A DNA stretch of 64,000 bases from Roridomyces roridus (taxonomy: Eukaryota > Basidiomycota > Agaricomycetes > Agaricales > Mycenaceae): the NCBI GenBank assembly GCA_029378245.1, contig JARKIF010000050.1, positions 124,001-188,000 on the forward strand, read 5' to 3'. Made by a program: the position numbers and the translations under genes. The notes beneath the pieces are model-generated. The model saw only the letters and a program-made list of their open reading frames with translations, did not search any database and had not been told where the DNA came from. Positions 11,184 to 26,497 of this stretch are shown here, in pieces. How positions within the stretch are numbered: the stretch's first letter is position 1; every line of letters starts with the position of its first letter.

Positions 11184-11939
11184 GACCTTTATTAGGCTGC
11201 TGGGTGGGTATGGGAGGGAAGAGAGACGCAGACAGCTTTGAAGCTGTTGTGGACAGTGTATGCGTCAGGTCAAGGGTTTGTTGTTTGACCCGATTTTGGC
11301 TTCGTCAAACAAGTCGCTACATGCAATTGATAAAACATCCCTGAACAAGCTCTTTCTGCGCTGGGACGAGTGGAACTGGATTTCGGCGGAAGATAGGCTT
11401 CCTAATGTATTTATGTGGGAGCCTAGTAGTAACCTTGACGATTCAGACGACTGCCATATTTCGCGAGGTCTCAAAAATAGGTGCGAACGATTCTAAATTA
11501 TGGAAAGGGTGTTCGTCATCTCTCTCAAGGCTTGCTCAAGGCGATGCGCCTGAAGAGTAAGACAGAATATGTTGCTTGAAACTCGGAGGTTACCAAATTC
11601 CGAACTTGTCCGGGTGTACGTATTCGCTGGTGATACAGCTTCCCGTCTGACCTAGGTGAGGTATCTGGACTAATGACCGAGGTAAGTACTATGTCGGCGG
11701 CACAAAAGAATAGATACGTCTGGAGGCTCTGCGAGTCTGCGTTTGTCGATCGTTGCCGCCAAAGCCACTCGAGAAATTCCTGCTCTGGAAGGACTCTACT
11801 TACCTGACCTTGAATCTGAGCCTTGTAGAGCGAGATTCAGACTCGCAAAAGGCCCGCCGCTTTGAATCTGCATGGACTCCACTTCGACCCCACTCCGACC
11901 CCAACGATAAGGCCATGTGCTGGAACGTGTCTGAAGTTC

Positions 11940-12200
11940 CTGTACTGATCTCAGGTGGGGAGACAGCATCCAGAGCAAACCCTAGCAAACGAGAGTATTG
12001 CGGATCGAAAGCTCGCAGTTTGGTGACCCAAGAGCTCAGATCTGGAGGTGATGAAGGCAAGTGGCAGTCTAAGATTCTCAGAAAGGAAATTGATACAATC
12101 TGCATCACCGTTGCCAAGACCGAAGCCGATTCTTCGCGTCTGCCAACGTCTGCCGCTACCGCCACAATGCCTCGCGACGGATGGCTTGAGAAGTAAAAAG
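11940..12200. repeat. Dispersed repeat, copy 1 of 3 (SDR tandem unit boundary)
   Basis: Sequence starting near CTCAGGTGGGGAGACAGCATCC recurs, diverged, at about 14300-14440 and 16270-16520. Shared landmarks are AAGATTCTCAGAAAGGAAATTGAT (copies 1 and 3; ATTCTCA in copy 2), CGATCCAAGAGC or GACCCAAGA, and a CTCGC-G-GATG end. The three copies precede SDR E, SDR F and STAND1 at a spacing of roughly 2.2 kb. They mark units of a tandem duplication, the last truncated. A 147-residue open frame here (11753-12196) lacks recognisable content and is not called as a gene. Confidence 0.5.
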
Positions 12201-12754
12201 ATGTGAGCAGAGGTTGAGGTGGAATATGCCGTGTCGAGTATATACATCGTTTTGTCAGCCAGCTTCTTGAGGACGAGTCGTGCGTCCAACACCGCGGTTG
12301 CCGTCCGAGTCTCAGATTCTTGCCGAGCTGACTCGGGTGCTGAGCCGACTGCGCCGTGCCATGGTTCCATGCCAGTGTGAAACTGTAGAACCAATCCAGT
12401 AAATTTGGGCATGAGGGCCGCCTTGGGGCCGCACGGACTCAAGTATTGGAATTTGCTGCAGGGCCGTCGAATGGGTGGAGGTCAGGCCGAGGATCTGGAG
12501 GCAGATTTCGTCCTGGAGTTCCATTCAACTCGACACGAAGAGCGTTCTACTCGTTGAGTCGACCTCAAGTGGACGGGGTGAAAGTTTGGTGAAAGTCCAA
12601 GCAAGTCACAAGTGATCAGATTTGCATCTGTTTCCGATTCCGCGGCTCCGCCCCGGATCACCACCACCGTTCCACTTGTCGGCAGGCACATTGAGTCTGA
12701 CCGTAATGGCCAGGGCAGCAACGTCAACACGTATCTTCCTTCCCGTTTCCTCAC

Positions 12755-13990
12755 ATGAAATCCGTTCTCATTACTGGGTGCGTCCAATCCGCTCGAGTAC
12801 AACGACAGAAACTTCAAAGCTTGCAGTTGCACCCCAGGCGGAATAGGTCATGCGCTGGCCAAGGAGTATCACACCCAGGGTCTGTCCATCGTCTTCACGC
12901 TCAAAAAAAAAACCCTTGGCTGACACCTGAATCTCAGGTCTCCGTGTTTTCGCCACAGCGCGTCGGCAGGAGGTTCTGGCTGACTTGGCGGCACAGGGAG
13001 TTGAAACGTTGCAGCTCGATGTGTGCGATAGCGAGTCAGTCAAAACTGCCAGGGAGGCGGTCGCCGCTATCACGGGAGGGAAGCTCGACATTCTTGTCAA
13101 CAATGCGTAAGGACTCGATCGATTTTTTTTCCGTATCCAATGAACTAACTTGATGGCACAGCGGACAAGGTTTGAAGCCGACTCGTTTCCCTACCCGCGG
13201 CTTACTGACTGTCGTCAGGAAATACCGGAGTTCCCTGCGTAGACCTCGAAATGGACGACATCAACGGATTTACGAGGTCAACCTCTTCGGCGCCATGCGC
13301 ATGGTGAAAGAGTTTGCTCCGTTGTTGATCGAGAGCGGAGACGGCCGCATCGTGAATATTGGGAGCGTACTGGGGATCGTGCCCCATCCGTTCTACAACA
13401 GCGCATACAATTCGTCTAAAGCTGCTTTGCACGCGTACGGGAATACGCTCCGTCTCGAGTTGGCGCCGTTTAATGTGCAAGTCACCACTGTGAGTCAGAG
13501 TCTCGGGCTAATGGCTGACAACTGACCGAGTTTTTCTTCGCGAGGTCATCACTGGGGCCGTACAGACCAATATCTGGGTGTCGGGGGCTCCCGTACCGCT
13601 GAAGCCCAACTCAATCTACGCGCCGATCGCCGACATTATCGCAAAGTTGTTTACGCGTGAACAAGGTATGTACATATCTACAGTGTCTGTATGAACACTA
13701 CTCATCCGCTCCACCTTAGTCGAGAAAATGATGACAGCGGAGGCATACGCCAAATATGTCGTCTCCCAGACGCTCAAACGCAGCGTCCGCGCGTGGTTGT
13801 GGCAGGGCAGCGGTTCGTGGATCGTCTGGTCCATTGATACGTTTTGGCACCGCACAGGATTCGTTGAGTTTCATTTGTTTAAATGTCAAACGACGCGCAG
13901 CTCACAAGGAAATAGGACGCAGTTTGTTGGAAGGCAGCGGGGCTCCATAAGCTCAAAGCCCACGTCGCGGAGAATAAGAAACATAATTGA
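12755..13990 (+). CDS. SDR copy E: AYR1-like SDR, one apparent 1-nt deletion
   Basis: MKSVLITG at 12755, then CTPGGIGHALAKEY, LRVFATARRQEVL, DILVNNA, microexon 13162-13169 (CGGACAAG), LEMDDI, YEVNLFGAMRMVKEF, active site SAYNSSK, and a hydrophobic C-terminal region. It ends LKAHVAENKKHN with the stop at 13988-13990. The only lesion is ATCAACGG at 13261-13268, where copies D and F have ATCAAACGG: one A is missing from an A3 run, shifting the frame before the conserved YEVN. As this is a homopolymer difference the gene may be functional. The upstream flank (about 12460-12750) is shared with copy F. Confidence 0.7.
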
Positions 13991-14844
13991 GGCCATCTCT
14001 CAAGGTCTTCCGTACATGCTGCTTTTAATTTTACGTGGACGCTTTTCTGAATGGATTCTGCTTTCGAGTTTCCCTCTGCTTCCTATCTTTGCCAGATTTC
14101 CGTCTTCAGATTTACGGTCGCAACGAGAATCAAAGTTCTATCTCTCTCCCTCAAGGCTTGCTTAAAGCTCGGAGGTTTCCAAATTCCAAATTCCGAATGT
14201 ACGATGGGTTCTCCGACTCTGGCGGCTTGTCAATAGGCAGTTCTTTCGACTCACACACAGCTTACTGCCTGGACTCCATTCCGACCACCCATTTCTCTCC
14301 CAGGTGTAGCATCCAGTCTCCAGCGCAAGCGAGGATATTGCTCCCAAATTGGCGACCCAAGAACTGGGACCTTGAGACGATGGAGGCAAGCGTGATGGAG
14401 ATAACGGTATATAGGATTCTCAAAAAGGGACCTGGGACGAGCACCATCGCCGAGCCGACTCGGATGCCGAGCGGACTGCGCTGGTTTCTAGTGCCGTAAA
14501 AACGCGCTAGTGTGGAAGAAACTGTCGAATGGCTGCAGGGTCGTCCCGAATTTTTCCCGAATGGGTACAGGTCTGAGGTCCTCGACGTTCTTGCTGCCAA
14601 AACTGGAGATGTGGAAGCTGACTTTGGCCTGAAGGTTCATCCAGCTGGACACGGAGAACGCACTACTTATTGGATGAGTCGACCTGGTGAAAGTTTGCAA
14701 GTGATGATTTGCATCTGTTTCGCGGAGCGGTCCGCCATAGCTACGCCCGGAATATTCAATTGCCTGAACGGCTCGGCGCGACTGGGTTTGTAAGTAATGT
14801 CTCTCAAGGCAGCAAGGTCAACACGTATCTTCCTTCCCTTCCCC
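13991..14844. repeat. Intergenic unit boundary between SDR E and F
   Basis: Contains dispersed repeat copy 2 (about 14280-14440) and the duplicated SDR promoter flank (about 14530-14840). The ATG context TTCCCATGAAATCC is nearly the same as at copy E (TCACATGAAATCC). I see no gene. Confidence 0.45.
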
Positions 14845-16052
14845 ATGAAATCCGTTCTCATTACTGGGTGCGTCCAATTCGCTCGAGTCAGAAACTTTGC
14901 TGATCTGCCTTGAACCAATGGCAGGTGTACCCCAGGCGGGATAGGCCACGCTCTGGCGAAGGAATATCACACTCAAGGTCAGTCGCTCGTCGTTCAAGTT
15001 TCAACAGGGTCCTTGGCTTACACCTGAACCTCAGGTCTCCGTGTTTTCGCGACAGCGCGTCGGCAGGAGGTCCTGGCCGACTTGGCTGCACACGGAGTTG
15101 AAACGCTGCAGCTTGATGTGTGCGATAACGAGTCAGTCAAAACTGCTAGGGAGGCAGTTGCCGCCATTACGGGAGGGACGCTTGACATTCTTGTCAACAA
15201 TGCGTAAGGAGTCGTTCGATTTCCCTGTATCCAATTAACTCACCGGGTGGGTCAGTGGACAAGGTTTGAAGCCGACTCGTTTCCCTACCCGCGGCTTACT
15301 GACTGTCGTCAGGAAAATCCGGAACTCCCTCCATAGACCTCGAAATGGACGACATCAAACGGATGTACGAGGTCAACGTTAATCTCCGGTGGGGACGGCC
15401 GCATTGTGAATATTGGGAGCGTACTGGGGATCGTCCCCCAACCTTTCTGCAGCACATACACTTCATCGAAAGCTGCTTTGCACGCGTACGGGAATACGCT
15501 GCGTCTCGAGTTGGCGCCGTTCAATGTGCAAGTTACCACTGTGAGTCAGAGTTTTGAGCTAATGGCCGATCGGCGATAACTGACTGAGTGTCTTTCTCGC
15601 AAGGTCATCGCTGGGTCCGTGCAGAGCAATATCTGGGAGTCGGCGGCTCCCACACCGCTGAAGCCCAACTCAATCTACGCGCCGATCGCCGACATTATCA
15701 CAAAGTGGTTTACGTCTGAACAAGGTACTCAGTATGTACAGCGTCGTATGAACACTACTCATCCGCTCCGCTTCTAGTCCAGAAAATGATGACAGGGGAG
15801 AAATTCGCCAAATACATCGTCTCCCAGTCGCTCAGACGCAGTGTTCGCGCGTGGTTGTGGCAGGGCACCGGTTCGTGGTTCGTCTGGTTCGTCGATACGT
15901 TTTGGAACCGCACAGGATTCGTTGAGTTTCATTTGTTTCAACATCAAATGAATGTGCAGCTCACAAGGCAATAGGACGCGGCTTGTTGGAAGGCAGCGGG
16001 GCTCCATGAGCTCAAGGCCCACCTCACATTGGAGGATAAAAAACAGAATTGA
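14845..16052 (+). pseudogene. SDR copy F: AYR1-like SDR with internal deletion
   Basis: Starts MKSVLITG. The first exons are intact through DILVNNA, microexon 15256-15263 (TGGACAAG) and LEMDDIKRMYEVN. At about 15380 the sequence jumps from GAGGTCAACGT to AATCTCCGGTGGGGACGG. That removes roughly 55-60 nt that encode FGAMRMVKEFAPLL in other copies and also changes the frame. Downstream, in the proper frame, the remains read SGGDGRIVNIGSVLG, TYTSSKAALHAYGN, the hydrophobic C-terminus and DKKQN. A deletion that size is not a homopolymer artefact, so this copy is dead. Its last 1.2 kb are almost as similar to copy E as functional exons would be, so the loss is recent. Confidence 0.8.
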
Positions 16053-16578
16053 GGACATCTCTCAAGGTCTCAAGGGCGTGCTACTTTAAATTCTACGCGA
16101 CTGCTTTCTAAATGGATTCTCCCTTTGAGCTCTCTGCTCCGGCCGATTTGCTAGATTTCCGTCTTCAGGGTTGCGGTCACAACGATAATCCACGTTCTGT
16201 GCCTCTCTCAAGGCGTTGCTTGAAACTGGGAGTTTCCGTGGCCCGTGGGTGATACACCCTCTGAGTTTGTCAACCGTTTCAGGTGCGGCAAAGAGTATTC
16301 GGAGCAGGCGAGTATATTGCACATCGAAAGCTCCCAGATTCGCGATCCAAGAGCCTTGGGCAAGCCTGGAGGCCTTGAGGCACTGGCGACGAGTGATCTA
16401 AGATTCTCAGAAAGGAAATTGATGCGGAATCGCGGATCATGGTTGTCAAGACCAAAGCCCAATTTTCGCGTCTGGCACCACAAGGCACCACCGTGTCTCG
16501 CGTAGCGATGCCGAAACGATTTGCAAAAACGAAAATCCTCAGGCTCTTGCCCGTCCTCCTTTATCTCCGCGATCTTAC
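16053..16578. repeat. Truncated third repeat unit between SDR F and STAND1
   Basis: Dispersed repeat copy 3 (about 16270-16520) follows SDR F directly and ends just before the STAND1 start codon. It would be the beginning of a third tandem unit whose SDR is missing. It may now provide the STAND1 promoter. Confidence 0.45.
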
Positions 16579-19500
16579 ATGCAAAAAATATTCCAGGCAG
16601 AGAGGCCGACTGTTGCGGCCTCGCTTGTTCAGCGCGTCAAGACTGCGGCGACCACACTCCGGCTCCTCGGCGACGCCAGCTCCATTCCGTACATCACAGT
16701 TGTGGCAGGAGCGGCTCTTTTTATTGCGGAGATAATTCAGGTGCGGCCAAACCACTCTTGCGCTTTTCAAAGTGTATCCCTGACTCGTACACTAGGGTCA
16801 AAAAGCAGTGAAAGAGGACACCCGCGCTCTCTTCGAACGAATTGACCACCTTCTGGCCATCTTGGCCGAATTATGTCTCAAAATTCCACTGGAATTCACA
16901 CCGACACTCCTTAGAAGTTATGGGTAGATTCGCCCAGTGAGTCAAGCTCTTCAACACCTGCCATATCGACTCAGGGTGATCTCTCAGGACTCTCCAGAAA
17001 ATAGCTTCGTACCTGCGCATCCAGCAGGACTCGGGGCGGTTTCAAATTGTTCTTCCAAGCAGCAGGAAAATGCTGCCCGGTTGGCGGAGTGTCACAGGGG
17101 ATTGGACGAAGCCACTGAGGCATTCACGGTATGTATGCGGTGTTTCGAACAAGCCACGCAAAACTTATCCGTGATTAGATGCACACCGATCTTGCCGCCA
17201 TCCAGAATATCACACAGATGCACGAGGATTCAGAACAGAGGCAGAGTGAACTTCTAAAGTTGATTTCCGACAACGCTTCGACGAGTGCATCCAGTTTAAC
17301 AGACAGGTTTGCAGTCTGACTCGGGTTCCGTTTTGTTTTTCAACGACCCCACAGACTCACGGCCTTTTCTTCGATAATGCCGCCAGGACCGCCGCAGATT
17401 TTTTACGGCCGTCAGTCGGAGTTGGAAACTATAGTGGGCATGCTCCAGCATGATTCTCCTCGTATAGCTCTGCTAGGCCCGGGCGGAATTGGCAAGACCA
17501 GCCTCGCCAAGACCGCCATTCACAATGCGAACGTCGTCGCCAAATACCCGGATCGGTATTTCGTCTCGTGCGACTCTGGTGAGACGGTCGATGATTTGGT
17601 CCTCGCCGTTGCCGCAGTTCTCGGGCTTGAGCTCAAGGGAAAGCTGTCCCGAGCTGTCCTCAAGTCCCTTGGCTCCAAGCCCAACTGTTTGCTCGTACTA
17701 GATAATTTTGAGACGCCCTGGGAGCCTATCGCGACGCGCCCCACAGTTGAAGAGTTTATTTCTCTCTTGGCTGGTATGCCTAATGTCGCACTCTTGGTGA
17801 GCTCGCTCCGAGATATCTGTTTGGGATGTTGAACCGTTGTTTCAGGTGACGATGCGAGGTCAAGAGCGTCCCTCGAGCATCCGTTGGACGCGCCCATTCA
17901 TACCACCCCTCCAACCTCTCACTTCCGATGCAGCACACAGTACTTTCATGGACATCAGCGACGCGACCGACGAAGACGCCGCTTGCATCCCAGAACTTTT
18001 GTCGTTGAGCGGTAATTTGCCGCTCGCAGTGACCCTGGTCGCCTCGGTGGCTTTATACGAAGGTTGCAGGACAGTTTTGTCGCGGTGGAAGGCAAATAGC
18101 AGCATGTCTCCCTTGTCGGACGGATTCGACAAACACACCAGCCTCGAGACGTCGCTCCGCATCTCTCTCTCGAGCCCCCGAATGACCTCTCGGCCCGGCG
18201 CGCTCCAACTTCTCAGTCTGCTCTCCATACTCCCCGACGGCATCTCCGACGTCGACCTCACCCGGTATTCTCTCCCCATTCCCGAGCTGTTTCAATCAAA
18301 AAGCACGCTCCTGGGGACATCCCTCGCGTACATGGACGGAAACGCAACGCGGCTCAAAGTCTTGCCCCCAGTTCGCGAGATCATCAGGAAACTGGATCCC
18401 CCGGCACACACTCTACTGTCCCCGCTGCGCACGCACTGGGATGGCCTGTTGAAATTGTGGCAAACGTACAAGATGCCCTCGGGCGACCTGGTCTCGCGGT
18501 TGGTTGAAAATCTTGGTAATTTTAGTGCGGCGCTCAAGTACGAGGTGGAGATTACGCAGGGAGGGGAGTTGAGGGATGCCGTGTATGGGGTACTCTACCT
18601 TGAAGATTTCCTGCGGCAGTTGCACGGCGCGTCGCATCTGTTGGCGGATATGTCGAGTTACGTGGATCGCGCGGGGGACAACCACCTGCATGGATTTTAC
18701 ATCGTCTATATTCTTGACGGGCGTCAGAACGTCTCTCCGGAGGAAGCGCTCGAGTTGACCGAGAAGGGGTGCAAGTTTGCTCGGCTTGGAAATGACGCCA
18801 GGTTGGAAGGTAATTTGGTTGAAAATCGACCGTGACTAATGCTAATTTGAATCTCTCAACAGCTCAGATCCTCCGGTCCGCGGCGCTGTACAATATACGC
18901 CGAGGGGAGATGCAAAAGCACATCAAGTATATCAAAGCTGCAATATCCGTGTCGGAGCAATCGTCAGACGATCTGGGGCTCGCACTCGCTCTCAACATGT
19001 ACGCCTCAGGCGAGAGAGTGCGTGGTGACTTCAAAACGGCGTTGGCGGTGGCGCGGAGAGCCCAGTGGGTGGCCGGTCGAACTGGGAACTTTCAGCACGA
19101 AATAAGGGCTTTGGAGGAGGAAGCCCAGGCGCTCGTCGAACTTGGATACTACGCTGAGGGCGTCGAGCTATGCGAGCGTGCCGAAGAACTGGCGATCGCC
19201 AGTGGGTACGAAGGCACTCCGCCGCATATCAGCATCCTCGATGTCCAAGCCGACATCCAACTCCACCAGAACGCGTACGCCGACTCGCGCAAGACTTGTG
19301 AATTAATTTTAAAGCATACTTCCCTCGAAAAGTCGGCGCTGTTCTACGCCAACACACTTCTCTCGGTTGCAGCCATCGACGTTACACTGGGGGCCTTCAA
19401 ATCCATGCAAGATGTCCAAGCGGCGCTCGAACTCCCTCGGCAGGTCTTCACTTCGCACGGATACCTCCGCGGGCTGCCGAAATGTGACAAGGTTGTTGCT

Positions 19501-19911
19501 GATTATGTGCTGCTTGCAGAGGGACGACGGGTGGAAGCGGCGGAGATCTACGTTAAAGTCGTGCGAGCTACGCGTGGCAAGGACGAAGAGACGTTCCCGG
19601 GGTGTATGCGCAAGTTGGGCAATTTGGAGCTGTGGTCGGGCGAGGTGCAGTCCACTACTCGGTGGGCGGTTACTTGTCTTGCGTATGGCAAGACGACGGG
19701 GAGTATACCAGCGATTGTGTGGGCGTTTCGACTTTTGGGGGATATTTTCCGGTATGAGGGCGACGAGCGGACGGCGGAGGTGCTTTTTCGAGTGTCGCTC
19801 AGGGAGTTTACACGGATGGGGATTGTTGGTGGAAGAGACGAATGTCTTTTGAGGTTGGGTCAAAGAGAAGGGGAAAAGGAAGACAGACCAACGTTAGCTA
19901 GCGCTATTTAG
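16579..19911 (+). CDS. STAND1: N-terminal helical domain + NB-ARC + TPR NLR-like protein
   Basis: About 1,000 residues. The N-terminal exon (16579-16740) and the next two encode a helical domain (TVAASLVQRVKTAATTLRLL, then IDHLLAILAELC), which may be a HeLo/MLKL-like four-helix bundle (inference). The NB-ARC follows: FYGRQSELE, P-loop GPGGIGKTSLAK, Walker B NCLLVLDNFETPW, and GNLPLAVTLV as the GxP/GLPL motif. The C-terminal part (18863-19911) consists of TPR-like repeats. Main exons: 17179-17306, 17355-17796, 17846-18809, 18863-19911. Compared with STAND2 and STAND3, the third exon region has single-base insertions (CC at 16909-16910, TTT at 17040-17042, and CAAGCAG near 17060) that shift then restore the frame. 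A donor at GGGTAGAT (16924) would bypass the first. Such proteins are thought to sense ligands through the repeats and trigger cell death through the N-terminal domain. Confidence 0.75.
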
Positions 19912-20680
19912 CGTATAATTTTAGAGGAACAAGAAGGGAAAAGAGCATATGAAGTGGGCAATGGTTGAATTTCAGGTAATAGATTCCAGTGACCGAGATG
20001 GATGAGTACTGTTGAGGAACTTGAAAATCTTCCGTCACATTCCGGGACGCCTGAAGATGTTAAAATAAAAGGTGATAGATGGCGGATTTTACGCGGCGGC
20101 GCCGTAACAGGAGGATGACTCCATTTTTTAAACGGCGCGGTAAATACTGCGGCCACGCGTCCCGTCGAAGTGAATAGAATACATCGAGCCGTGCCGCGTC
20201 AGTCGTCGAGCCGAAGCTTTGGGTCTGAATCAAGTGGCGTGTTTTCGACATAAATGAGCGCGGTATTTTCGAGAACCGCAGCACTGCGGCAGCAGGGCTT
20301 TTCATGGATTCAGCATCCATCCTGGTGATGGTGGTTTCTGGAAAGGGTTTGACCTGGGTTGACGCGTTGACGCATCAGTACAGGGTGCCCAAAATGGAAA
20401 GGCCGATTTTGCTCGGCTCCCACCCGGCTTCCGCACTTGGTTTCGTACTCCTCCTCGATCTCTTCCTGCTTTCACTCCGTCACGATTCGACTCTACGGAG
20501 GGTTGCCGGAGAGTAACGGAGACTTGCCGTGCTTACGCTACTGTTTTTACGAGCTGCACATGGTGCAATCGGGCGACGCTGATTGGCCACTTTCCAAAAT
20601 CGACGAAATGGCACGGCACGAACCACCCGACGGAGGTCGACTTTAAAAACAGGATTGCCATGTTGAGATCGTGTTGAGTC
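19912..20680. promoter_or_regulatory. Intergenic stretch upstream of the ABC transporter
   Basis: I see no supported gene. Frames such as the 70-residue one at 20304 look like chance. The region presumably contains the STAND1 3' UTR and the ABC transporter promoter. Confidence 0.3.
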
Positions 20681-26095
<5,415 letters not shown>

Positions 26096-26497
26096 ATGTC
26101 GGGTACGACAAGACACGCACGATAGCTCACGTATATCTTTATTACTTACACACGATACAATAATTTCTTTTGGATTTACTTACATACCCGGATAGAATTC
26201 GGCTGGGGCCGGCAAGAAACAATACGCAGCGGCTGTATAAGTGGAGGGGTCAAGCTGTGAGTGGCCGATAAGCAGTGGTGAAGAAGCCGTCATGTGATGG
26301 CTCATATCCCAGTGATTGACGGTCGGATCAGACGCGCTTCAAGACGCGTTCTTTGTCCCTGGACTGACACTCGCTGCAGGTGGACTGCTTTTCTTTACAG
26401 TTACGCGATTTCTCGTAAACTGCGTTCAAACTTTGCATATTCTAGCAGTATGGACAAGTCACAAGAGTGGAGAGGAGGAATCAAGCTACGGGATGGA
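26096..26497. other. Convergent intergenic stretch with an inverted-repeat segment
   Basis: Lies between the ends of the ABC transporter and STAND2. The piece at about 26288-26390 (reading CATGTGATGGCTCATATCCC onward) occurs in reverse orientation at about 54115-54215. I see no gene. Confidence 0.4.

Noticed and set aside
11753..12196. 147-residue plus-strand frame as a gene
   Set aside because: It lies in the dispersed repeat, and its other copies do not preserve the frame.
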